DNA from: Brevibacillus gelatini
GTDB taxonomy: Bacteria; Bacillota; Bacilli; Brevibacillales; Brevibacillaceae
Length of the DNA: 64,000 nt
Reading direction: 5' to 3'
Assembly (NCBI RefSeq): GCF_003710935.1
Contig: NZ_RHHS01000017.1
Span: 62,001-126,000, forward strand
The translations under genes and the position numbers were made by a program. The notes under the pieces are model-generated. The model had not been told where the DNA came from. It did no database searches and was given only the letters and a program-made list of their open reading frames with translations. Positions 34,632 to 42,529 of this stretch are shown piece by piece (the stretch's first letter is position 1; every line of letters starts with the position of its first letter).

Positions 34632-36569
34632 GTGAAGGAAAAAGAAAAAAAGAACATCGATGACTTGTTGGCACAGTGGACGAACGCGGCTGTACAGGTG
34701 ATCGACGTTCGGCACTTTGTGTTGCAGTCGCAAGCGTCGTGGAACAGCTACCGGCTTCCGGCCTCCAGCTTTTTTTACGCGTGCAAAGGACGGGCCACGG
34801 TGCGGCTGAATGGGCGCGAATATGCGGCAGACCGCTTCTTGCTCCTTCACGGTGGCAAAGGCATGGTGCTCGACGTGAAGCTGACCGATGAGCGATTTGT
34901 GTTTTATTTGATCTTGTACAAGGCAAAAACAATGCTGCCGAGCCCCGCGGACCGCACCTTGCAAAACGGGGGGAGCCAGGCGTTGTTTCAGCTTCCTTAT
35001 GCGCTTGTGCCGCTTGAGCCGACCGGATTGTACGATCTGGTCGTAGCAATGGCCCGCGAATGGGAGGCACAGGAACGGTTGCGGGCAAAGGGCACGTTTT
35101 TGCAATTTGTCCACGAAGTCATGCAGCAGCTCATGCGGCACGGGTTCCAGCAGGAACAGGAGCCGCTCGCCAGGCGGGTCGTCCGGTTCCTTGAGGAGCA
35201 TTACCGAACGAGGATTTCTCTGGAGAGCCTCGCCGAGCATTTTTGCTACAGTGCCCGCTACTTGACCCGACTGGTCAAGGAAGAAACCGGCCACAGCCCG
35301 ATTGATTACGTCATCTCGCTGCGAATGGAAAAAGCGAAAGAACTGCTTGCCGGGACAGATGCGACGATGCAGGAAATAGCGGCCTTTGTCGGGTACCAGG
35401 ATGTGCTTTACTTCAGTCGGCTGTTCAAAAAGCATACGGGCATGACGCCGAGCGCCTTTTCCGGGCAGGCCCTGACGACTCCTGCAGTTCCGGATCGTCC
35501 ATATGGAAAGCCTGGATTGTCTATTGTGGACGAGAAACGTGGAAGCTATAGTGTTAACGATAATCGTTATCAACGAAGCTTTGGGGGGATCGTTCGCATG
35601 AACAAAAAATCAACGCGCCACATGGCAACTCTCTTCATGGTCAGTCTCGCATTGCTCGTGAGCGCGTGTTCTGGCACGGCAAGTCCGACACCACAAGCCG
35701 GAGAGAGCGTACAGGAGCAGACCGGAACTGCCCAGCGCGAACTGACAGACGGGTTGGGCAACAAAGTCACGGTACCCGCTCAGCCACAGCGCATTATCGC
35801 TTCCTATCTGGAAGACCATCTGGTGGCGTTGGGCGTGAAGCCGGTCGCACAGTGGTCGATCGGAGATGGCGACGTCCAGGACTATCTGCAAAAAGATCTG
35901 GCAGGAATCCCGGCGATTCCGTACGACTTGCCGCCCGAAGTCGTAATGAGCTACAATCCCGACTTGATTATCATGGACAATGCGGAAATGGTAGCGGGGG
36001 ACAAATACAGCCAGTACGCCAAAATATCGCCGACGTATACGATTGGCAAAGAAAAGAACAGCGACTGGCGCAAAGAGCTTCTGATCGTGGGGGAAGTCCT
36101 GAACAAGAGCGAGGAAGCGAAAAAGGTACTGGCTGATTACGATGCGTACGTGGCCGAGAGCAAAGAAAAGCTGAAACAGGGCATTGGCGAAAAATCGGCA
36201 GCGGCCCTGTGGGTAACAGCGAAAGCCGTCTACATGGCGCGGAAGGATTTGTCCAGCGGAGACGTTCTGTACAAAGACCTTGGGTTCAAGGTGCCTGGCG
36301 TCGTTGAAGAAATTTCCAAGTCGGGCGAAGCCAACTGGAACGCCGTGTCTCTGGAAAAGCTGGCGGAGCTCGACGCCGACTACCTGTTTGTCGTCAACAG
36401 CAAAGGCGTGTCCAAGGACGAGCTGTTAAAAGAGCCAGTCTGGGCGAATATTCCTGCGGTGAAAAACGGACAAGTCTTCGATTTTACGACCGATTCCAGT
36501 TGGCTGTACACAGGCGTGATCGCCAACCGCCAGATGATCGAGGATGTGCTGGACAATGTGTTGAAATAA
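34632..36569 (+). CDS. AraC-family regulator whose frame continues into a siderophore-binding protein (645-aa fusion ORF)
   Basis: From GTG 34632 a cupin-like sensing part (about 20-180) and a C-terminal AraC double-HTH (about 185-283, RISLESLAEHFCYSARYLTRLV and EIAAFVGYQDVLYFSRLFKK) are followed by no stop codon: the frame runs on through about 40 residues of non-protein-like linker into a complete FecB-type binding protein. A regulator fused to a siderophore-binding domain is known (B. subtilis Btr/YbbB), but there the binding domain lacks a signal peptide, whereas here signal peptide and lipobox lie inside the fusion. Either AraC lost its stop codon, or both a fusion and a free lipoprotein are made. 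Confidence 0.75.
   Translation: MKEKEKKNIDDLLAQWTNAAVQVIDVRHFVLQSQASWNSYRLPASSFFYACKGRATVRLNGREYAADRFLLLHGGKGMVLDVKLTDERFVFYLILYKAKTMLPSPADRTLQNGGSQALFQLPYALVPLEPTGLYDLVVAMAREWEAQERLRAKGTFLQFVHEVMQQLMRHGFQQEQEPLARRVVRFLEEHYRTRISLESLAEHFCYSARYLTRLVKEETGHSPIDYVISLRMEKAKELLAGTDATMQEIAAFVGYQDVLYFSRLFKKHTGMTPSAFSGQALTTPAVPDRPYGKPGLSIVDEKRGSYSVNDNRYQRSFGGIVRMNKKSTRHMATLFMVSLALLVSACSGTASPTPQAGESVQEQTGTAQRELTDGLGNKVTVPAQPQRIIASYLEDHLVALGVKPVAQWSIGDGDVQDYLQKDLAGIPAIPYDLPPEVVMSYNPDLIIMDNAEMVAGDKYSQYAKISPTYTIGKEKNSDWRKELLIVGEVLNKSEEAKKVLADYDAYVAESKEKLKQGIGEKSAAALWVTAKAVYMARKDLSSGDVLYKDLGFKVPGVVEEISKSGEANWNAVSLEKLAELDADYLFVVNSKGVSKDELLKEPVWANIPAVKNGQVFDFTTDSSWLYTGVIANRQMIEDVLDNVLK
35524..35572 (+). promoter_or_regulatory. 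Internal promoter and Fur box inside the fused ORF
   Basis: TTGTGG (35524-35529), 17-nt spacer, TATAGT (35547-35552), then a perfect 7-1-7 palindrome TAACGAT-A-ATCGTTA (35555-35569) overlapping CGATAATCGTTATCA (35558-35572), a two-mismatch Fur box. It would drive the binding-protein gene alone. Confidence 0.75.
35598..36569 (+). CDS. Iron-siderophore ABC transporter substrate-binding lipoprotein
   Basis: A 323-aa protein from ATG 35598, supported by GGGGGGAT 9 nt upstream. Type II signal peptide: MNKKSTRH, hydrophobic core, lipobox LLVSAC. The mature part is a FecB/FepB-like two-lobe binding protein (TVPAQPQRIIAS, PEVVMSYNPDLIIMDN, VWANIPAVKNGQVF). It should bind an Fe3+-siderophore at the outer membrane face. 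No permease or ATPase is next to it, so it must use transporter genes elsewhere. Iron control is indicated by the Fur box upstream. In frame with, and 3' of, the AraC regulator. Confidence 0.88.
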   Translation: MNKKSTRHMATLFMVSLALLVSACSGTASPTPQAGESVQEQTGTAQRELTDGLGNKVTVPAQPQRIIASYLEDHLVALGVKPVAQWSIGDGDVQDYLQKDLAGIPAIPYDLPPEVVMSYNPDLIIMDNAEMVAGDKYSQYAKISPTYTIGKEKNSDWRKELLIVGEVLNKSEEAKKVLADYDAYVAESKEKLKQGIGEKSAAALWVTAKAVYMARKDLSSGDVLYKDLGFKVPGVVEEISKSGEANWNAVSLEKLAELDADYLFVVNSKGVSKDELLKEPVWANIPAVKNGQVFDFTTDSSWLYTGVIANRQMIEDVLDNVLK

Positions 36570-36610
36570 TGCAGCATGCGGGCGACGGTTTTTTACGGTC
36601 TGGAAGCAGC

Positions 36611-36641
36611 AAAAAGGCAACGAAGCTATCGTTGCCTTTTT
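36611..36641. terminator. Bidirectional terminator
   Basis: Perfect 13-bp stem AAAAAGGCAACGA/TCGTTGCCTTTTT with a 5-nt loop, ending both the binding-protein gene and the DUF817 operon from the other side. Confidence 0.92.
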
Positions 36642-36666
36642 GACTTGTATATACCTGTACACGCGT

Positions 36667-37458
36667 TTAATTTGGTTCAACCGGCTTGCCGCCTGTCCGT
36701 CTTGCTTTCACATGCTTCAACTCCGCAACGATGATGAAGCTGACGATGACGAGCAAAAACCACGAGCTGATTTTGCCGAAGTGCACCAGTTCCCACCCGG
36801 AGCGCTGGTTCGGATAGGCCCAGGCCCCGAAAAAGGTGGCGATATTTTCCGCAATCCAGATAAAAAAGCCGATCAAAAAGTAACAAAGCGGGATCGGCAT
36901 GGAAAAGCGCTCGTGGGTGACGCGAAAGTACACTTTTGAGCGCCAGAACACAACGAACATGAGCACCATCAGCACCCAGCGCAGGTCCCAGATGAAGTGA
37001 TGGGTGAAAAAATTGAGATAGATCGCCGCACCGAGGGAAGTCACCCAGATTGGCTTCGGCCAGCCAGCCAGACTGACATCCAGACGGCGCCACGCCTGGC
37101 ACAAATAGCTGGCGACACTCGCGTACATAAAGCCGCTGTAGAGCGGGACGCCAAACACCTTGCTGTACCCGTCCTCGGGGTAGCCCCAGGAGCCCATGTG
37201 CACCTTGAATATTTCCAGACACAGCCCGATCAGGTGAAAGACGGTGATTACCTTCAACTCGTCCCGCGACTCCAGTCCGCTTTTCACCATGAACACCTGA
37301 AAAGCCAAACAGAGCAATAGCAACAGGTCGTATCTGGGCAGGCCAGGGATCGCGACGAATTTGGATACGGCGAGCGAAGCGAAAATGAAAACGGGAAACA
37401 GGCAAGACATGGCCTCTTGATACCCGAAGTGCAGCAAGAGACGAATGAAGCGGATCAT
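36667..37458 (-). CDS. DUF817 integral membrane protein (YoaT-like)
   Basis: A 263-aa protein with about eight hydrophobic segments and the DUF817 landmarks SGFMYASVASYLCQAWRR and KISSWFLLVIVSFI. Similar to B. subtilis YoaT; function unknown. ATG 37458 overlaps the stop of the upstream sulfurtransferase by 4 nt (ATGA), so the two genes are co-translated. The longer frame inside the upstream gene is rejected. Confidence 0.85.
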   Translation of the reverse strand: MIRFIRLLLHFGYQEAMSCLFPVFIFASLAVSKFVAIPGLPRYDLLLLLCLAFQVFMVKSGLESRDELKVITVFHLIGLCLEIFKVHMGSWGYPEDGYSKVFGVPLYSGFMYASVASYLCQAWRRLDVSLAGWPKPIWVTSLGAAIYLNFFTHHFIWDLRWVLMVLMFVVFWRSKVYFRVTHERFSMPIPLCYFLIGFFIWIAENIATFFGAWAYPNQRSGWELVHFGKISSWFLLVIVSFIIVAELKHVKARRTGGKPVEPN

Positions 37459-38300
37459 TGTTCGATTTTGTCGGAAGGATTCGGGCCTTTGGCAACAGGC
37501 AGATCGTAGGAGCACCAGTCGCTCCAGCTTCCTGCGTACAGCTTGGCGTCAGCCCGTCCAGCCTGGTGCAAGGCGATCAAGTTGGTGCAGGCCGTGACTC
37601 CCGAGCCGCAATAGACGATAATTTCCCGGTCCGCGAAGTCGGCGATGCGGGCTTTGAGCTGCTCTGGCGGAAGCATGGTCATGTCCGCAGCCAGGTTGTC
37701 TTTATAAAAGAAGTGACGGGCCCCAGGAATGTGTCCGGCTTTCGGATCGAGCGGCTCCTGCTCGCCGCGATAGCGCTCGCCTGCCCGCGAATCGAGCAGC
37801 ACGGTATCGGGCTTGCGTTTTTGCACGTCCTCGATGCTGACCAGCATCTCCGGGCGCGGGCGTGGGACAAACGTGCGCGCCTGCGGTGTCGGCACGTCAG
37901 CAGTCACCTCGTAGCCCGCCTTTTTCCAGGCGGCGTATCCGCCATCCAGTACGGCTACGCGGTCGTGTCCAAGGTAGCGCAATAGCCACCAGAGACGTCC
38001 AGCCATGGACATTTCCTGGTCGTCGTAGGCGATTACCGTCGTGTGCTCGTCGATTCCCGCCCGTGAAAAAAGCGCTGCGAGCGTGTCAACATCCGGGAGG
38101 GGATGGCGTCCGCCATGCTCGCCCTTCGGACCGGACAGGTCGCGATTCAGATGAAAGTAGAGCGCACCCGGAATATGATCGGCTTCGTATTCTTGCGCTC
38201 CTTGTTCAGAAGCGGACAGTGCAAAGCGGCAATCGGCGATGACGATCCGCTCGTCGTGCAAATGATCGTGGAGCCATTGTGGTGTGACAAGTGCTTGCAT
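37455..38300 (-). CDS. Rhodanese-family sulfurtransferase (thiosulfate or 3-mercaptopyruvate)
   Basis: A 281-aa two-domain rhodanese that moves sulfane sulfur to cyanide or thiols. The C-terminal domain carries the active-site loop CGSGVTA with catalytic Cys; CG[ST]GVTA is the 3-mercaptopyruvate-type loop rather than the CRxGR-like loop of thiosulfate enzymes. The N-terminal domain lacks a Cys in the matching place (DDQEMSMAGR). ATG 38300 lies 8 nt after AGGGGG. First gene of a pair with DUF817. Confidence 0.9.
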   Translation of the reverse strand: MQALVTPQWLHDHLHDERIVIADCRFALSASEQGAQEYEADHIPGALYFHLNRDLSGPKGEHGGRHPLPDVDTLAALFSRAGIDEHTTVIAYDDQEMSMAGRLWWLLRYLGHDRVAVLDGGYAAWKKAGYEVTADVPTPQARTFVPRPRPEMLVSIEDVQKRKPDTVLLDSRAGERYRGEQEPLDPKAGHIPGARHFFYKDNLAADMTMLPPEQLKARIADFADREIIVYCGSGVTACTNLIALHQAGRADAKLYAGSWSDWCSYDLPVAKGPNPSDKIEQ

Positions 38301-38396
38301 CGTTCCCCCTGCTTTCTGATTTTTCTTCATCATAGCAGATGATGAACGGATGAGGTACACTATTTCTAAAAAGTGGCGAAAGAGAGGAGCAACAGG

Positions 38397-39005
38397 ATGA
38401 AGCGCGTAATTCGATACTTTTTGGAAGGCTTGCTGTACGTGATTCCATTGGCGGTGACGATTTATATCCTATATACGATTTTTACGACGGTGGACAACTG
38501 GTTTTACAATCTGGCCAGCAACCGGTTCCATCTCCATTTTCCCGGGGTTGGCGTGCTGATTACGATTGTGGGGATTACCGTTGTCGGGTTTTTGGCCTCC
38601 AACGTGCTGACGCGCGGTTTGCTGGCGATTGTGGACAGCATTTTTGAAAAAGTGCCGTTCATCAAGCTGATCTATACTTCGATCAAAGACTTGATCGGGG
38701 CGTTTGTCGGGGACAAAAAAAGCTTCGACAAGCCTGTTCTGGTGACGCTGTCCAAGGACTCAGGCGCCAAAGTCATCGGCTTCATTACAAAAGAAAGCAT
38801 GGATACATACGGGCTAGCCGACCACGTCGCTGTTTACTTGCCGCAGTCGTACAACTTTGCAGGTAATCTGCTGCTTTTTCCAAGCGAGCAGGTGCAGCCG
38901 CTCGACATGGACAGTGCCGAGGTGATGACGTTTCTCGTTTCGGGCGGGGTATCGGGCAAAAAAGCGGCCGCCAAAGCGGAAACCGAATCGGGCATCCAGG
39001 CATGA
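38397..39005 (+). CDS. DUF502 family membrane protein
   Basis: A 202-aa protein with two N-terminal transmembrane segments (about 10-35 and 55-80), followed by a soluble domain containing the family landmarks VPFIKLIYTSIKDLIGAFVGDKKSFDKPV and VAVYLPQSYNFAGNLLLFP. Function unknown. ATG 38397 is preferred for GAGGAG 8 nt upstream; an in-frame GTG eight codons earlier lacks an RBS. Monocistronic. Confidence 0.85.
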   Translation: MKRVIRYFLEGLLYVIPLAVTIYILYTIFTTVDNWFYNLASNRFHLHFPGVGVLITIVGITVVGFLASNVLTRGLLAIVDSIFEKVPFIKLIYTSIKDLIGAFVGDKKSFDKPVLVTLSKDSGAKVIGFITKESMDTYGLADHVAVYLPQSYNFAGNLLLFPSEQVQPLDMDSAEVMTFLVSGGVSGKKAAAKAETESGIQA

Positions 39006-39039
39006 GACAGCTTTTTCTCCAATCTTGTGTCCAAGAGAC

Positions 39040-39095
39040 AAAAAGCAGGGCAGCTTCCGGCTGTACAACCGGGAAGCTGCCCTGCTGCTTTTTGA
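39040..39095. terminator. Bidirectional terminator
   Basis: Long stem built from AAAAAGCAGGGCAGCTTCC and GGAAGCTGCCCTGCTGCTTTTT (one bulge), between convergent genes. Confidence 0.9.
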
Positions 39096-39099
39096 CAGG

Positions 39100-39345
39100 T
39101 TAACTGCTGAAAAAACCGCTGTGGCTGGAATGCTTGTGACGATAGTAGTGATGGCCATGTGTTTTGTGACCATGACTCCACAGCGAGCCGCGATGGCGAT
39201 AATCGCTGCTGCTGTACTTGCGGTAGCCGTGCCCGCCCATTTTCCGGAAAAAACGCGCACCTTTTTTCAGTAAAGCGACGACAAGGATGACTGCGAGAAT
39301 AAACAGCACAAACCCGATCCCCAAAATCGTCAGAATGACGGACAT
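39100..39345 (-). CDS. Single-pass membrane protein with histidine-rich tail
   Basis: An 81-aa protein: one N-terminal membrane helix (about 3-27, ILTILGIGFVLFILAVILVV), then KKGARFFRK and a tail with 11 histidines plus many Ser, Tyr and Lys (HGHKTHGHHYYRHKH). ATG 39345 is preferred over an ATG two codons upstream because AAAGGAG sits 9 nt away. The tail might bind metal or RNA/acidic polymers; no family recognised. Confidence 0.7.
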   Translation of the reverse strand: MSVILTILGIGFVLFILAVILVVALLKKGARFFRKMGGHGYRKYSSSDYRHRGSLWSHGHKTHGHHYYRHKHSSHSGFFSS

Positions 39346-39515
39346 CTGCATCTACTCCTTTTGTCCAGCTTGTTTGTCGTGAAAGCGAGTTTTGTCCGGC
39401 AACGCGCTTTTTGTGCATGTGCAGGCCGGCGATCCGGACAAGTATTGTTACGGACAGCCAGACGGGAAGTTTCAGGCAGAAAAGCCGTTGGGCGAGAGTG
39501 CAGTGCTCTGCATTT

Positions 39516-39953
39516 TTACGCGTTCAAATATTTTTCGTAAGGGGTATAGTCAATTTGCTTGGACTGCAAATGGGCGATGAGCCATTTGTGGTCGCGCTTG
39601 GGAGTGGCGACGATGTATCCTTTGACAATCAGTTCGGTCGTAATCGAATCCGCTTTCTCTTCGAGGGCAAGCTGGCCGATTTTCGCTGCAATCGAGCGTC
39701 TTGCCACATCGCGAAACAGCTGCGGCACAGGCTCCACCAGCTCGTTGAGCAAGGTCAGACCTTCTTCTGTCCACAGTGCCCGTGTCTGCTCGATGTAGTA
39801 GTCCTGCCAGTCGAGTTCGGACTTCCCGTCCTGTTTCGGCATGGACTTGAGGAATTTGCGAAACATGAAGTATCCGCCGATTCCCATCACCCCGACAAGC
39901 ACAAACGACCATCCGACGATAAACAGGGAAAACCCTGTAGACATTTCATTCAT
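39516..39953 (-). CDS. DUF2621 family membrane protein (YneK-like)
   Basis: A 145-aa protein with one N-terminal membrane helix (about 7-29) and a soluble domain with MFRKFLKSMPKQDGKSELDWQDYYIEQTR and VPQLFRDVARRSIAAKIGQLALEEKA, which I associate with the DUF2621/YneK family of Bacillales. Function unknown. ATG 39953 follows GAGGTG; the frame upstream has no RBS. The 164 nt between it and the His-rich gene hold only a short unconvincing + strand frame. Confidence 0.8.
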   Translation of the reverse strand: MNEMSTGFSLFIVGWSFVLVGVMGIGGYFMFRKFLKSMPKQDGKSELDWQDYYIEQTRALWTEEGLTLLNELVEPVPQLFRDVARRSIAAKIGQLALEEKADSITTELIVKGYIVATPKRDHKWLIAHLQSKQIDYTPYEKYLNA

Positions 39954-40127
39954 GTGCGTACACCTCATAACCGTAATCCATAAAAATGCCCATACAGGTA
40001 AAGTGTACCTTATTTTCAGCCGGGCAACAAACTTTTTGTGCTTTTGCCTATCCTGTTGGTTTTCTCTTCCCAAGTACATATACAATTTAGTATGATTAGA
40101 ATTAATCTTGATTGGGAGTGGACGCTC

Positions 40128-40502
40128 ATGTTCAAACTTGGACAACGCGTCGTCATTGTTGCCGACTCCTTCGAGCAAGGCTTGCCGATAGGCGAATACG
40201 GGTATTTGATCGCACGCGACCGCAACCCGGACAGTGCGTTTGCATGGGTCATTCGCATACCCAAAATAGATAAGCACATTCCAGTGGTAGAAGCAGACAT
40301 CGCCTTGGAAGAAAAACTGCTGGAGGAGGAAGCACAGCGTGTCTCGCAGGAAGCGATGCTTGATTACGCCTTGGCGACGCGCAACGAGGCTCTCTTCAGG
40401 CAACTGATGGGCATGTCAGATGCAGAAGAGGCAAATGACGAACCAGCGAAGGAATCAGTGGAAGAATTTATCCGTAAAGTAAATTTGAAAGCCTGGATAT
40501 AA
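40128..40502 (+). CDS. IDEAL-domain-like protein
   Basis: A 124-aa soluble protein. Residues 1-60 look like a small beta barrel (MFKLGQRVVIVADSFEQG, YGYLIARDRNPDSAFAWVIRIP); residues about 72-95 contain SQEAMLDYALATRNEALFRQLMG, which fits the IDEAL motif of short Bacillales proteins (IDxALxxxDxxxFxxL). ATG 40128 is supported by GGGAGTGG; the frame is open 90 nt further back in an AT-rich promoter region. Role unknown. Confidence 0.7.
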   Translation: MFKLGQRVVIVADSFEQGLPIGEYGYLIARDRNPDSAFAWVIRIPKIDKHIPVVEADIALEEKLLEEEAQRVSQEAMLDYALATRNEALFRQLMGMSDAEEANDEPAKESVEEFIRKVNLKAWI

Positions 40503-40598
40503 CCATCTGCGGTTTTCCTGTCGGGAAAATCGTTCTTCTTTGCAGGAGGGGCTTGTCCCTTGATACTATTGTGAAGGAAATGAAAGCGAGGCTATTTC

Positions 40599-41561
40599 AT
40601 GTCTGAATTTGTGACATTTACCAATGAATTTGGTCAAACCATCGAGATGCCCCGGGAGGATTACCAGAAAAAAGTGATTCCGCACACGCTGGATCTGTAT
40701 TGGGACCAAAAAGAAAAGCTTCGTGACTTTGCGATGGGATTGGTGAAGGATCAATTTCATGAGCAGGCGGCCATTGCGGCGGACAGGCTGCTTGAGCTGT
40801 ACGGGCCCATTGAGTCTGCCCTTATTTTTCGCGCGGTCGTACACATGCAGGCGAGAGAATTTGAGCAGGCGAAAAAGATCCTGACCGATTGTCTGGAGCG
40901 CTTCCCTTCATCGGGGACGGCCTGCACGAATCTGGCCAAGATTTACGCGTACGAAGGTGAACAGGACAAAGCGTTCGAAATCTTGACGACCGGCCTGCAC
41001 AAAGACCCGAATCAGGAAAACGGCCTGAACATGTTCGTCGAGACCTTTTTGCAAAGCGGCAAGCGCGAAGAGCTGCGGTCCCGTCTGGAAGCGCTCAGTG
41101 TCAAGGAAGGAGCCTGGAGACCGCAGCTTCATCTGGCCCGCCTCGCCTTGACCGAGAACGATCTTTTGAACGCCATGAAATGGTACACGGTTGCCATCGA
41201 GGGAGCCAAAGACCGTTTTGAAGTGGTTATGACGGTAACGGGCGAACTGGGACAGGCAGGCTATGTGTATCAGCTGATTCAGATTTGTGAGAAGTATTGG
41301 ACGCCGGAGTTCCAATACCCGTATGCCGGCTTCAACTACGCCAATGCGTTGCTTGCTACCGACCAGAAGGAAAAGGCGATTGCCATCCTGCGCACCATGC
41401 AGGAGCATCTGCCGGACAACTACAAGCCGATGGTCGATCACTTCCTTGCCCGGGTGCCCGGTGCGCAGGAAGTGGAAGCTGCGGCGCAGCAAAAAGTGGA
41501 AACGGAAAACCAGCCTGGCGATCAGGCGGCGAAAAAGAGCTGGTGGAAGTTTTGGAAGTAG
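40599..41561 (+). CDS. TPR-repeat protein
   Basis: A 320-aa soluble protein with an N-terminal SEFVTFTNEFGQTIEMPREDYQKKV segment and several tetratricopeptide-like helix pairs between about 55 and 280 (for example SALIFRAVVHMQAREFEQAKKILTDCLERFP and ACTNLAKIYAYEGEQDKAFEILTTGL). It ends in a basic aromatic tail KKSWWKFWK. Such proteins act as protein-binding scaffolds; the partner is not known. ATG 40599 follows GCGAGG. Single gene with its own terminator. Confidence 0.8.
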   Translation: MSEFVTFTNEFGQTIEMPREDYQKKVIPHTLDLYWDQKEKLRDFAMGLVKDQFHEQAAIAADRLLELYGPIESALIFRAVVHMQAREFEQAKKILTDCLERFPSSGTACTNLAKIYAYEGEQDKAFEILTTGLHKDPNQENGLNMFVETFLQSGKREELRSRLEALSVKEGAWRPQLHLARLALTENDLLNAMKWYTVAIEGAKDRFEVVMTVTGELGQAGYVYQLIQICEKYWTPEFQYPYAGFNYANALLATDQKEKAIAILRTMQEHLPDNYKPMVDHFLARVPGAQEVEAAAQQKVETENQPGDQAAKKSWWKFWK

Positions 41562-41578
41562 CCGAAAATGCGTCAATA

Positions 41579-41610
41579 GCGTCCGACACGTGGCTGTCGG
41601 GCGCTTTTCT
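41579..41610 (+). terminator. Terminator after the TPR gene
   Basis: GCGTCCGACA/TGTCGGGCGC stem (one G-U) with 6-nt loop, followed by TTTTCT. Confidence 0.8.
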
Positions 41611-41670
41611 ATTTCCGTTGGGAAAACGGCAGGCGGCAGTTGCGCGGGCTTGGCGGGACATGTGCCGCAG

Positions 41671-41713
41671 CCAAACAGCGCGACCATCCCCGGATGATGA
41701 TCGCGCTGTTTGG
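41671..41713. repeat. 13-bp perfect inverted repeat at the 3' end of the ABC operon
   Basis: CCAAACAGCGCGA (41671-41683) and TCGCGCTGTTTGG (41701-41713) with an inner CATC/GATG. No U-tract on the minus strand, so an atypical terminator of the ABC transporter genes. Confidence 0.6.
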
Positions 41714-41722
41714 TACAACCAT

Positions 41723-42529
41723 CTATTTAAACTGGCTGGTGAGCCGCCGCTCCAATAATGCGACGCCCTGGTACATCAGCGTGGCGACGACCGCGATGAT
41801 GGCGAGGCTCATCATGACCATGGTAAAATTAAACACTTGGAATCCGTAAATAATCAGGTAGCCCAACCCTTGCTGGGAAACGAGAAACTCGCCGACGATA
41901 ACGCCTACCCAGGAAAGGCCGACATTTACCTTCAACGTGGCAAGCAAGGTCGGAATTGTCGCCGGGAGAATGACGAGGCGGAAAATTTGCCGTTTGTTGC
42001 CGCCGAGCGTCTGGACGACCTTGACGTAGTTTTGGTTGACCTCGCGAAAGCCGGAGTAGACGTTGATCGTGGTGATGATAACCGAGATCGCGCAGCCCAT
42101 GGCGATGACGGACATCAGCCCTGGCCCGAAGCCGACGATGAAGACCGGGCCAAGCGCGACCTTGGGCATGCTGTTGGCAATGACGAGATAAGGTTCCAGC
42201 ACGCGGGAGAGAAACGGCGACCACCAGATCACGGTCGCGATGACTGCTCCGAGCAGCGTGCCCAACAGAAAGCCGACAATCGTTTCCCACACCGTCATGC
42301 CTACGTGGGGAAGCAGGCTGCCGTCCACGAGTTGCGACCAGAATTGCGCCCAGATTTTGGAGGGGTAGCTGAAAATGAGCGCATTGATCGTGTTCGTGCG
42401 GGCAAGCAGCTCCCACAAGCCAAGGAAGACGAGAAACAACAGGCATTGTGTGGAAAACACCCAGCAGCGGCTTTTCGCCTCCTGCTTCAAGTAGTCGCGG
42501 TGAATGGCTTCAATTTCCTTTGGCTGCAC
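41723..42529 (-). CDS. ABC transporter permease (SsuC/TauC/ThiX type)
   Basis: A 268-aa permease with about six membrane helices and the EAA loop (EVNQNYVKVVQTLGGNKRQIFRLVILP). GTG 42529 is chosen because GGAGGTGG lies 7 nt upstream; the coding region then overlaps the ATPase gene by 20 nt and translation is coupled. With the ATPase and binding protein it forms an importer of the nitrate/sulfonate/taurine/thiamine-precursor class. Confidence 0.88.
   Translation of the reverse strand: MQPKEIEAIHRDYLKQEAKSRCWVFSTQCLLFLVFLGLWELLARTNTINALIFSYPSKIWAQFWSQLVDGSLLPHVGMTVWETIVGFLLGTLLGAVIATVIWWSPFLSRVLEPYLVIANSMPKVALGPVFIVGFGPGLMSVIAMGCAISVIITTINVYSGFREVNQNYVKVVQTLGGNKRQIFRLVILPATIPTLLATLKVNVGLSWVGVIVGEFLVSQQGLGYLIIYGFQVFNFTMVMMSLAIIAVVATLMYQGVALLERRLTSQFK

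Noticed and set aside
39355-39515. Short + strand ORF (39392-39580) between two minus-strand genes
   Set aside because: TTG start without RBS, and it overlaps the 3' end of the DUF2621 gene.
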